The notes under the pieces are model-generated. The model was not told the DNA's origin, ran no database searches, and worked only from the letters and a program-made list of their open reading frames with translations. Shown one piece after another: positions 1 through 6,402 of a DNA stretch of 27,375 nt (the first letter of the stretch is position 1; each line of letters starts with the position of its first letter). The stretch is from JABIDZ01 sp964619405. Its GTDB lineage: Archaea; Iainarchaeota; Iainarchaeia; Iainarchaeales; JAAZKV01. The translations under genes were made by a program, and so were the position numbers. The DNA lies in assembly GCA_964619405.1 (NCBI GenBank), contig CAZUCF010000012.1, positions 1 to 27,375 of the forward strand, in the 5' to 3' direction.

Positions 1-1
1 G

Positions 2-106
2 CGTACTAAACGCGCATTATCAGAAGCCCCACACTTTAGTGTGGGGAGGTTCACTATTAAATTTAAAAAATTTTCTTTTTTAAAAAAATATTTTTCTTTT
101 ATTTAA
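2..106 (+). CDS. tnpB: TnpB C-terminal fragment (IS200/IS605), 5' part outside window
   Basis: This is the last ~34 codons of an open frame that enters from the left edge and ends at TAA 104-106. The peptide contains LSEAPHFSVGRFT, the kind of tail seen when tnpB of IS200/IS605 elements reads through the element's right-end hairpin. TnpB is an RNA-guided DNA nuclease whose guide RNA overlaps this end of the element. The catalytic RuvC residues and zinc finger lie upstream of the window, so it is unknown whether the gene is intact or whether a tnpA transposase is present. Identification rests on the tail peptide plus the hairpin it encodes. The final lysine/phenylalanine-rich residues are probably host DNA read after the element's end. 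Confidence 0.75.
   Translation, partial: RTKRALSEAPHFSVGRFTIKFKKFSFLKKYFSFI
23..54 (+). mobile_element. IS200/IS605-type right-end hairpin
   Basis: A perfect inverted repeat (CCCCACACT at 27-35, AGTGTGGGG at 38-46) is followed by GAGGTTCAC. A subterminal hairpin with a CTTTAG-like tip and this flank is characteristic of the right end of archaeal and bacterial IS200/IS605 elements, where TnpA recognises single-stranded hairpins. The cleavage site is probably at or just after TTCAC (50-54). The rest of the element lies to the left of the window. Confidence 0.72.
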
Positions 107-174
107 TTTTGTTTTTCTTTTATTTAATTTTGTTTTTCTTTTATTTAATTTTGTTTTTCTTTTATTTAATTTTG
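91..174. repeat. 4 x 21-bp tandem repeat
   Basis: Four perfect copies start at 91, 112, 133 and 154. Each is TTTTTCTTTT, then ATTTAATTTT, then G. The array lies between the tnpB tail (plus) and the stop of the small membrane protein (minus). On the plus strand it is a series of T-tracts, which is how archaeal intrinsic terminators look, so it may stop tnpB transcription. That function is inference. Confidence 0.9.
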
Positions 175-186
175 TTTTTTTATTGT

Positions 187-441
187 TTATTTTTTGTTTT
201 GTAACCAAATTTTTTTGAAAAAAGGCAGTGAGAGAGTTGACAAAACAAAACCTGTTGTTGGAACAATAGAATTAACAAACGGGTTAGGTAATTGGGCGAT
301 GATAAAAAACAAGACTATTACAAGGTAAGTTAATATTAAAATAATAATTCTTCTTGTCCAACTTGTTTCCCATGCTTTGTCTAATTCAACTTTTTTGTTT
401 CTTTCTTCTATTGCTTTCAATCTGTTTTCAAGATCTTTCAT
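187..441 (-). CDS. Small two-helix membrane protein, conserved hypothetical
   Basis: An 84-residue protein. Residues 1-30 are charged and likely helical and include the motif KAWETSWTRR. Two hydrophobic segments follow at about 31-50 and 56-74, separated by a short NPF loop, and the tail is basic. From memory, proteins with this ELDKAWETSWTRR signature recur as short uncharacterised membrane proteins in DPANN archaea and CPR bacteria. I cannot confirm this here and know no function. The gene lies downstream of the tRNA-Leu region on the same strand, with ~135 bp of hairpin-rich sequence between them. The start is the ATG at 439-441. Confidence 0.8.
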   Translation of the reverse strand: MKDLENRLKAIEERNKKVELDKAWETSWTRRIIILILTYLVIVLFFIIAQLPNPFVNSIVPTTGFVLSTLSLPFFKKIWLQNKK

Positions 442-478
442 AATAAAATAAATGCTTTTTTGTTTTAAAATATTATCG

Positions 479-570
479 CACCATTGTTAAATGGTGTATG
501 TGTGCGCTCTGAATCGGCGTAAGTATTCATGCGTAGCAATTTTTAGTGTAGGTCTTTCACAATGTGAAAG
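479..570 (-). other. Two perfect hairpins between tRNA-Leu half copy and membrane protein gene
   Basis: CACCATT (479-485) pairs with AATGGTG (490-496) around GTTA. CTTTCACA (554-561) pairs with TGTGAAAG (563-570). Both lie directly downstream, on the minus strand, of the tRNA-Leu 3'-half copy, in GC-richer sequence than the flanks. They may be 3' parts of an RNA transcribed from the tRNA-Leu region. I see no protein-coding frame here. Confidence 0.6.
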
Positions 571-576
571 AAGTGT

Positions 577-610
577 ATGCACGGGAACGGATTCGAACCG
601 TTGAATGCAC
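577..610 (-). repeat. Second copy of tRNA-Leu 3' half
   Basis: This 34-bp segment matches 767-800 with one mismatch (T606 versus C796). It contains part of the variable arm, the whole T arm with GGTTCGAATCC, and the 3' acceptor strand CCCGTGC plus A. No matching 5' acceptor strand (GCACGGG) exists between here and the intact tRNA-Leu, so this is not a complete tRNA gene. It could be a split-tRNA 3' half, an attachment-site duplication left by integration at a tRNA 3' end, or the remains of a second tRNA-Leu that lost its 5' half. Confidence 0.85.
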
Positions 611-766
611 CTCGCCAAACTTTTTGTTAAAAAGTTTGATCAAAAATTTTAGAATTAAGATCCTTATTGAGTGTGGTGAAGATAGGTTTCGTATCCACCA
701 CCTAGTGAAATTAAAAATTTCACGGGTCTAGAAAAACAATGGTTTTTTTTGGAGGCGAAACTGGTG
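611..766 (-). ncRNA. Putative structured RNA element related to the tRNA-Trp intron
   Basis: On the minus strand this begins one base after the tRNA-Leu 3' end with CACCAGTTTCGCC (766-754). After a ~55-base insert come GGTGGATACGA (699-689) and CTATCTTC (685-678), with three bases between these two blocks. The same three blocks occur in the same order, with the same 3-base gap, in the tRNA-Trp intron. Possible stems are GTGAAATT/AATTTCAC, GTGGTG/CACCAC around GATA...TATC, and CAAACTTTTT/AAAAAGTTTG just before the tRNA-like segment. I know no family that matches. That it is expressed as RNA is inference. Confidence 0.45.
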
Positions 767-767
767 A

Positions 768-851
768 TGCACGGGAACGGATTCGAACCGTTGAACGCAC
801 TAAGCGACAGGGTCCTAAACCCTGCGGGTTTGACCGCTCCCCAACCCGTGC
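768..851 (-). tRNA. tRNA-Leu(UAG)
   Basis: Read on the minus strand, the acceptor GCACGGG pairs with CCCGTGC and the discriminator is A (768). The anticodon stem CAGGG/CCCTG closes a 7-base loop TTTAGGA with anticodon TAG, which decodes CUA and related leucine codons. The long variable arm (CGC TTAGT GCG) is typical of class II tRNA-Leu, and the T arm is AACGG TTCGAAT CCGTT. CCA is not encoded and there is no intron. A copy of its 3' half lies 190 bp downstream. Confidence 0.96.
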
Positions 852-1160
852 AAAAATTGTTTAATTGATTCTATCAATTTAATAGATATTTTTAATAGAA
901 GAGTCTTTTTAAAGTTTTTACTATGATTTTTTGAAAAATTATTTTAAACAGTGTATGATAATTTTATTGCTTATAATTATTTGTTTGCTTTTTTATAATT
1001 TTTTTAAAATTTTCTTTTAATATAAAAAAATTAATTCTTTATATTATACATAATATTTTTTTGTTTTGTAAAATAATTTTTGTTTTTTCAATTAGCTTTA
1101 TTAATCTTTTTTATCCTTTTTCTTTTAGAATAGCTTTATTTTATTTTTTTGGAGTTGATA
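852..1160. other. Intergenic region, no gene seen
   Basis: About 309 bp of very AT-rich sequence lie between the divergent tRNA-Leu and ppdK genes. The only structure I note is a hairpin AATTGAT (863-869) / ATCAATT (873-879). Promoters for both neighbours must lie here, but many AT runs could serve as TATA boxes and I cannot single one out. Confidence 0.6.
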
Positions 1161-3773
1161 ATGGTGAGCGAAAAATATGTGTATATGTTTGAGGAAGGTA
1201 ACAAGGGTATGAAAGAATTACTAGGGGGGAAGGGAGCAAATTTAGCTGAAATGACTACTACTGGTTTACCTGTACCATATGGTTTTACAATTACAACAAA
1301 AGTTTGTTCGCATTATTATGCTAATAACAAAACTTATCCTGCTGATTTAGATGAACAAATGATGGAAGCAGTTAAAAAATTAGAAGAAAAGACTGGAAAA
1401 AAATTTGGTGATAGTGAAAATACTTTGCTTGTTTCAGTTAGGAGTGGTGCACCAGTATCAATGCCTGGAATGATGGACACAGTTCTTAACTTGGGTTTAA
1501 ATGATGTGGTAGTTGATGGTATAGCAAAGAAAACTGGTAATGAAAGATTTGCTTGGGACTCATATAGGCGATTTCTAACAATGTTTGGTGACGTTGTAAT
1601 GGGAGTAAAACACGCTAAATTTGAAAAATTAATTGAAGAAATAAAAGAAAAAAATAATATAACTCAAGACACAGAAATGACTGTTGGTATGTTAAAAGAA
1701 TTAGTTCAAAAACAAAAAGCTCTTTACAAAGAAGAAACCGGAGAAGATTTTCCAGTAGATGCAATTGAACAATTAAAAAGAGCACGAGACGCTGTTTTTG
1801 GTTCATGGAATATTGATAGAGCTGTGGCGTATAGGAGAATAAATCATATTCCTTCTCATTGGGGTACTGCAGTAAATGTTCAAGAAATGGTTTTTGGTAA
1901 TATGGGTGAGACTAGTGGGACAGGAGTAGCTTTTACAAGAAACCCTTCGACTGGTGAAAACAAATTTTATGGGGAATTCTTGATGAACGCTCAAGGAGAA
2001 GATGTTGTTGCAGGAATTAGAACTCCTTTGCCAATAGCAGAACTAGAAAATGTAATGCCTGAAGCTTACAATACTTTAGTTGATATTAGAGCAAAACTTG
2101 AGGAACATTATAAGGACATGCAAGATTTTGAGTTCACAATTGAAAATGAAAAACTTTATATGCTTCAAACAAGAAACGGAAAAAGAACTGGTAAAGCAGC
2201 TGTAAAAATTGCTGTTGAAATGGTTGAAGAAAATTTAATTAGTAAAGAAGAAGCAGTTTTAAGAGTAGAACCTGAAGCACTTGATCAATTATTACACAAA
2301 CAATTTGATTCTAGTGTAAAATATGAAGCAATAACTTCGGCTCTTCCAGCTTCTCCTGGAGCAGCAGTTGGCGAAGTGGTTTTTACTGCTGAACACGCAA
2401 AAATGCAGGCAGAAGAAGGTAAAAGCGTAATACTTGTAAGAGTAGAAACATCTCCTGAAGATATTGAAGGAATGCATTCAGCACAAGGAATCCTAACAGC
2501 AAGAGGTGGAATGACTTCTCACGCAGCAGTTGTTGCAAGAGGAATGGGAAAATGTTGTGTTGCTGGAGCAGGAGAAATAATAATTAATGAAGCAGAAAAA
2601 AAATTTATTATTAAAGGAAAAGAAGTAAGAGAAGGTGACATAATTTCTCTAAATGGTTCGACTGGAGAAGTAATTTTGGGTAAAGTACCTGTTGTTGATC
2701 CTGTAATGGAAGGAGAATTTGGAACACTAATGAGTTGGGCTAATGAATTCAGAAAACTAAGAGTAAGAACAAATGCTGATACTCCTCATGATGCAAAACT
2801 TGCGAGAGATTTTGGAGCAGAAGGCATAGGTCTTGTAAGAACAGAACACATGTTCTTTGAAGCAGAAAGAATTAAAGCAGTAAGAGAAATGATTCTTGCG
2901 GAAGATGTTGTGGGGAGAAAAAAAGCTCTTGCGAAAATAGAGCCTTTTCAAATCGCTGACTTTGAAGGAATATTTGAAGCAATGACTGACTTACCAGTAA
3001 TAATAAGAATGCTTGATCCTCCTTTACACGAATTCTTGCCAAAAGAAGAAAAAGAAATAAATGAAATTGCTGGAGAACTAGGAGTAAGTAATGAAAAAAT
3101 AAAAGAAAAAATTGAAAACTTGCATGAGTTCAACCCAATGCTTGGATTTAGGGGTTGTAGGTTAGCACTTGTTTACCCTGAAATAATGGAAATGCAAGTA
3201 AGAGCAATACTAATAGCTGCAAAAAACATTAAAGCAAAAGGATTAAACCCAATTCCAGAAATTGAAGTTCCATTAGTTGGAAATGTACGCGAATTCACAG
3301 AATTAAAAGAATTAGTTAATAGAGTTGCTAAAGAAATTAATGCTAACGAAGTTGAATTCAAAATTGGGACAATGTTTGAAGTTCCAAGAGCAGCAATAAC
3401 AGCAGAAGAATTTGCAAAAGTTGCAGACTTTATTTCATTTGGAACAAATGATTTAACACAAATGACTTGTGGTTTCTCAAGAGACGATGCTGGAAAATTC
3501 CTTGGAAAATATGTGGATAAAGCAATTTATGCTCGAGACCCATTCCAAGCAATTGACAGAGAAGGTGTTGGGTTGTTAATGAAAATGGCTGTTGAAAAAG
3601 CTAGAAGCATAAAACCAGATATTGATATTGGGATTTGTGGAGAACATGGCGGAGAACCAACAAGTGTTGAATTCTGTCACAACATTGGTTTAAGCAATGT
3701 TTCTTGTTCGCCATTTAGAGTACCAATCGCAATCCTTGCTGCAGCACAAGCCGCAATAAGAGAAACAAAGTAA
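1161..3773 (+). CDS. ppdK: Pyruvate, phosphate dikinase
   Basis: This 870-residue cytosolic enzyme interconverts pyruvate + ATP + Pi and PEP + AMP + PPi. It contains the N-terminal ATP-grasp nucleotide-binding domain (LGGKGANLAEM near residues 20-30), the phosphohistidine swivel domain with TARGGMTSHAAVV (His454) and the C-terminal PEP-binding TIM barrel with GICGEHGG (Cys826). These positions sit close to the catalytic His455 and Cys831 of the Clostridium symbiosum enzyme, so it looks intact. The ATG at 1161 is chosen because GGAG (1151-1154) sits at good spacing; an in-frame TTG at 1149 is unlikely. The gene is monocistronic and ends at a hairpin/T-tract terminator. In an AMP-recycling archaeon it would connect AMP, PPi and PEP pools in glycolysis or gluconeogenesis. 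Confidence 0.97.
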   Translation: MVSEKYVYMFEEGNKGMKELLGGKGANLAEMTTTGLPVPYGFTITTKVCSHYYANNKTYPADLDEQMMEAVKKLEEKTGKKFGDSENTLLVSVRSGAPVSMPGMMDTVLNLGLNDVVVDGIAKKTGNERFAWDSYRRFLTMFGDVVMGVKHAKFEKLIEEIKEKNNITQDTEMTVGMLKELVQKQKALYKEETGEDFPVDAIEQLKRARDAVFGSWNIDRAVAYRRINHIPSHWGTAVNVQEMVFGNMGETSGTGVAFTRNPSTGENKFYGEFLMNAQGEDVVAGIRTPLPIAELENVMPEAYNTLVDIRAKLEEHYKDMQDFEFTIENEKLYMLQTRNGKRTGKAAVKIAVEMVEENLISKEEAVLRVEPEALDQLLHKQFDSSVKYEAITSALPASPGAAVGEVVFTAEHAKMQAEEGKSVILVRVETSPEDIEGMHSAQGILTARGGMTSHAAVVARGMGKCCVAGAGEIIINEAEKKFIIKGKEVREGDIISLNGSTGEVILGKVPVVDPVMEGEFGTLMSWANEFRKLRVRTNADTPHDAKLARDFGAEGIGLVRTEHMFFEAERIKAVREMILAEDVVGRKKALAKIEPFQIADFEGIFEAMTDLPVIIRMLDPPLHEFLPKEEKEINEIAGELGVSNEKIKEKIENLHEFNPMLGFRGCRLALVYPEIMEMQVRAILIAAKNIKAKGLNPIPEIEVPLVGNVREFTELKELVNRVAKEINANEVEFKIGTMFEVPRAAITAEEFAKVADFISFGTNDLTQMTCGFSRDDAGKFLGKYVDKAIYARDPFQAIDREGVGLLMKMAVEKARSIKPDIDIGICGEHGGEPTSVEFCHNIGLSNVSCSPFRVPIAILAAAQAAIRETK

Positions 3774-3801
3774 ATGTTTCAATGGAATAAAGAATTTATT
3801 G

Positions 3802-3829
3802 GAGGGAGAAATCCCTTCATTCTTTTTTT
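3802..3829 (+). terminator. Hairpin and T-tract terminator after ppdK
   Basis: The stem AGGGA/TCCCT (3803-3807, 3812-3816), extended by a G-T pair, closes a GAAA loop and is followed by CATTC and a run of seven T (3823-3829). It lies ~30 bp after the ppdK stop, consistent with intrinsic termination. Confidence 0.7.
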
Positions 3830-3843
3830 AAAGTCAATTGTCG

Positions 3844-3905
3844 AATTTTAAATAATATTTTTAAACTAAAAATTATTTAATTGTTAAAAAGCATTAGCTT
3901 TAATA
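3844..3905. repeat. ~62-bp direct repeat, left copy
   Basis: Aligns without gaps to 5304-5365 (offset 1460) with six mismatches, only two of them in the first 47 positions. The copies bracket the toxin-antitoxin pair and the interrupted HAD gene. The right end of this copy runs into the TATA region and operator of the antitoxin gene. Confidence 0.8.
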
Positions 3906-3926
3906 TACTTTGGTATACTAAAGTAT
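3905..3926 (+). promoter_or_regulatory. Near-perfect 22-bp palindromic operator of the toxin-antitoxin operon
   Basis: ATACTTTGGTA / TACTAAAGTAT is a palindrome in all but one symmetric pair of positions. It lies 7 bp before the antitoxin ATG and overlaps a TATA-like TTTAATATA (3899-3907). A ribbon-helix-helix dimer bound here would block transcription, matching the usual autorepression of such operons. The binding itself is inference. Confidence 0.7.
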
Positions 3927-3932
3927 TTGGTG

Positions 3933-4178
3933 ATGAATTTGAATGTAACTACAATAAAACTTTATTTAGAAACAAAAAATCAACTAGATAAGTTTAGGGA
4001 ATACAAAAATGAGAGTTATGATGAATTAATAAGAAAACTTGTTTTTGTAGCAAATTCTTGTAAAAAAGATCCCGCAATGGGAAAGGAAGCTGTTGATGAA
4101 ATCGAAAAAGCCAGAGTAAGGATTGCTAAAGGAAAATTTATTACACAAGCCGATGCTAAAAAAAGGCTTGGGTTGTAA
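3933..4178 (+). CDS. Ribbon-helix-helix antitoxin of a RelE-type pair
   Basis: An 81-residue protein from the ATG at 3933. The N-terminal ~40 residues (TTIKLYLETKNQLDKF, then ESYDELIRKL) fit an archaeal RHH DNA-binding fold: one strand followed by two helices. The C-terminal part (EEIEKAR-like segment, GKFITQADAKKRLGL) is the flexible toxin-wrapping arm typical of RHH partners of RelE. The stop overlaps the toxin start by one base (TAATG), indicating coupled translation. TATA-to-ATG distance suggests a leaderless transcript. TTG at 3939 is an alternative start placed better relative to GGTGAT. It likely neutralises the downstream toxin and represses its own operon. Confidence 0.82.
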   Translation: MNLNVTTIKLYLETKNQLDKFREYKNESYDELIRKLVFVANSCKKDPAMGKEAVDEIEKARVRIAKGKFITQADAKKRLGL

Positions 4179-4429
4179 TGTATAAAATAATTTTTGATAA
4201 AAAATCAATTAGTTTTTTAGAAAAAATTCAAAACAACATAAAAAAACAAATATTTAATAAAATAATATTGACAAAAGAAAATCCACATTATTTTTTTGAA
4301 AGATTAAGTGGAAGGGCTGATTATAAATTAAGAGTTGGGAATTATAGGATAATTGCTGACATTGATGAAAAAACAAAAACCATTCAAATAACGTTGATAG
4401 GTCATAGAAAAAATATTTATAAAAAATAA
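4178..4429 (+). CDS. relE: RelE/ParE-family toxin
   Basis: An 83-residue protein with the RelE fold pattern: an N-terminal strand (MYKIIFDKKSISFLEKI), two helices, then the core LSGRADYKLRVGNYRIIADI and a C-terminal strand ending in LIGHRKNIYKK. Arg and Lys residues in the LSG..DYKLRVGNYRII region and the terminal HR..IYK are typical of RelE-type mRNA interferases, which cleave ribosome-bound mRNA. It starts on the stop codon of the antitoxin and shares its promoter. Length and motifs look complete, so it is probably functional. A ParE-like target (gyrase) cannot be excluded from sequence alone. Confidence 0.88.
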   Translation: MYKIIFDKKSISFLEKIQNNIKKQIFNKIILTKENPHYFFERLSGRADYKLRVGNYRIIADIDEKTKTIQITLIGHRKNIYKK

Positions 4430-4490
4430 TATTTTTTAAATTAGTCAAAATTTTTTGTTTATCCTTTTTTTTCTATTTTTTTAGTTATAT

Positions 4491-4498
4491 TTTTATAT
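4491..4498 (+). promoter_or_regulatory. TATA box of the HAD gene
   Basis: TTTTATAT lies ~24 bp before the ATG at 4519, the distance expected for a leaderless archaeal transcript. The promoter therefore appears intact although the gene has an internal stop. Confidence 0.5.
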
Positions 4499-4518
4499 CT
4501 TAACATAATATTTGTTAT

Positions 4519-5211
4519 ATGAAAGCAATTGTTTTTGATGTTGATGGAGTTTTAGTTGATTCTTTAGAAACTCATGTAGAATTTTGTAGAGAGATGAATA
4601 AAAGATTTAAAGTTGGATTAACTCTTCCACCACCAGGAAAAGGAAAATCTATTGTTGATTCTCCAATGGATAATTTTTTGAGGAGGGCAGGATTTCCTGA
4701 AAAATTAATTCCTAAATTAACGGATATTTATAACAAATAATTTAGTAAAAAATATTCTCCTAAATTATTTCCAAAAATTCCAGAGCTTTTATTAACTCTT
4801 AAAAAAGAGGGTTTTGTTTTAGCTATTTCAACAGCTAATATTCGCGAAAATGTAAGAAAATCACTTGGGAAAAGTTTTGATTTATTTGACGCAGTTTATG
4901 ACAAAAACTCGCATAAAAGTAAAGCTGATGCTGTTAATGATTTTGCAAAAAAAAGAGGATTAAAAAAATCTGATATTTTGTTTGTTGGAGATACAATGAA
5001 AGATAAAGAAAGTGCAGAGAAAGCAGGAGTAAAATTTATTGGTGTTACTTATGGGTGGCAACTTGAAAGAGAAAGAGGAAAAATTCATATGCAAACAGTG
5101 AAAGGATTGCTCACTCGTTTGATTAGAGAAAAAAGAGTTGTTGAATTAAGGGCTTTAAGAAAAAAAGTGATTAAAAAAAAGTTAATGAAAAAGAATATTC
5201 GAAGAAAATAA
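4519..5211 (+). pseudogene. HAD-superfamily phosphatase interrupted by an in-frame TAA
   Basis: One 231-codon frame broken by a single TAA at 4738-4740 (codon 74) with no frame change. Before the stop are motif I, VFDVDGVLVDS, and part of a helical cap. After it come motif II (LAISTAN), a motif III lysine region (SHKSKADA) and motif IV (ILFVGDTMKD), so all catalytic elements of a HAD-IA phosphatase survive if the stop is ignored. The C-terminal ~35 residues are very basic. The family resemblance is to phosphoglycolate phosphatase-like enzymes, which would fit a RuBisCO-bearing genome, but the substrate is not proven. The product could be a dead gene, a readthrough product or a sequencing error. 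Without readthrough a 73-residue fragment lacking the active-site Asp of motif IV results. Confidence 0.85.
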
Positions 5212-5303
5212 ATTTTTTGTTAAAATAATTTCAAAAAAAATGAATAAAATTAAAATAGGGTGGTTAAGTTATTCATTATTATTTTTTTCAAAGGTAATTA
5301 TTA

Positions 5304-5365
5304 AATTTTAAATAATATTTTTAAATTAAAAATTATTTACTTGTTAAAAAATATTAATTTTAATA
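5304..5365. repeat. ~62-bp direct repeat, right copy
   Basis: Partner of 3844-3905, with six mismatches. It lies after the HAD gene and its last bases overlap the stop-codon end of the minus-strand GIY-YIG gene. Confidence 0.8.
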
Positions 5366-5608
5366 TTTGCTTTTAACTAATTCTTCTTTTTGTTTTCTTG
5401 TAAATTGTTTTATTACATATTCTCTTTTAAGGGCCAAGCTTTTTGTTTGTAATTCTTCAAAATAAATTAGTTTTACAGGCCTTCTTCTTTTAGTGTATTT
5501 TGAACCAATTCCTTTGTTATGATTAATTAATCGGTTTTCTAAGTTTGTGGTGTAACCGCAATAAAATGTTCCATCTATACATTCTAACAAATAAACAAAG
5601 AAACTCAT
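5360..5608 (-). CDS. GIY-YIG domain protein (UPF0213/YhbQ-like)
   Basis: An 82-residue single-domain GIY-YIG protein. The N-terminal VYLLECIDGTFYCGYT carries the VYLL...YCGYT variant of GIY-YIG, followed by NLENRLINHNKG with the conserved Arg. A later EYVIKQFTRKQKEEL contains the glutamate-lysine helix typical of UPF0213 proteins. The family consists of stand-alone nuclease-like domains whose cellular role is poorly known, and homing is not implied. The ATG at 5606-5608 gives the usual family length. It lies directly next to the right copy of the direct repeat and has its own promoter region shared divergently with the membrane protein gene. Confidence 0.9.
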   Translation of the reverse strand: MSFFVYLLECIDGTFYCGYTTNLENRLINHNKGIGSKYTKRRRPVKLIYFEELQTKSLALKREYVIKQFTRKQKEELVKSKY

Positions 5609-5671
5609 GAAATATTATTGTTTAATCAATATTTAAAAACATTTTAATATTAATCTGTTTTATTAGTTATA

Positions 5672-6304
5672 ATGAGTTCAAAAATTAAAAAATTAAAAAG
5701 GATTAATAATTTTGATACTGATTCATTTTTTGGGTTAGTTGCTGCTTTGTTTTTAGCTTTGATTTTTAATTTTTATTTATATAATGCTTTTTTTTCATTT
5801 TTTACAAATTATTTTATTTTTCAAGGGCTAGTTGTTTTATTTTTTGTTTTTTGGTTATTAATATTTTTTATGATTCAATCTGGAATTTTAAAAGTAATTT
5901 ACCTTGGATTTTTTGAAGGTCTTTTCAAGATTTATTCACCAATGAAAAATATTAGGGAATTTATTCGTTTTATTTCAGCAATTGTTTTTTTTATTATTTT
6001 TGTTTCTTTTCATTTTGGTTATTATCCATTTGAACAATATAATGTATCATTAATTTATCAAGGATTATTTTATATTTTTTCTTTTGGAATTTCTATTGGT
6101 TATTTAGAATATGTTGAAAAATTTAAAGAAGGAGTTGTTAAAGTCCCAAGATTGGGCGAATATGATTTAGAGGGAATTATTGTAATTATTTTTGTTTTGA
6201 TTTCTTTTGGAATAGCCTCTGTTTTTTTATCACCATATTTATTAGGAATAATTGGTTTTGGTTTATGGTTTATAATGCTTTCACGATTACTCTTAGAAAA
6301 ATAA
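5672..6304 (+). CDS. Polytopic membrane protein of unknown function
   Basis: A 210-residue protein dominated by hydrophobic segments: about five or six helices near residues 18-45, 50-80, 95-115, 125-145 and 165-208. A short basic N-terminus (KIKKLKR) favours an N-in topology. No transporter or enzyme motif is recognisable. The loop around residues 145-165 (EKFKEGVVKVPRLGEYDLEG) is the only substantial polar stretch. A TATA-like TTTTAATATTAA (5643-5654) lies ~20-25 bp before the ATG, so transcription is probably leaderless and monocistronic. Confidence 0.8.
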   Translation: MSSKIKKLKRINNFDTDSFFGLVAALFLALIFNFYLYNAFFSFFTNYFIFQGLVVLFFVFWLLIFFMIQSGILKVIYLGFFEGLFKIYSPMKNIREFIRFISAIVFFIIFVSFHFGYYPFEQYNVSLIYQGLFYIFSFGISIGYLEYVEKFKEGVVKVPRLGEYDLEGIIVIIFVLISFGIASVFLSPYLLGIIGFGLWFIMLSRLLLEK

Positions 6305-6402
6305 ATTTTATAAGGAAGTTATTTTGTCGGATAAAAATATGTGATCATTAAAAGAATTGTTAAAAAAATATTTTGGGAGAAAAAAAGTCTTTTTTATTTT
6401 TT

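Noticed and set aside
577..766. A second complete tRNA-Leu gene with intron
   Set aside because: No 5' acceptor strand or D arm occurs between 611 and 767, so only the 3' half is supported.
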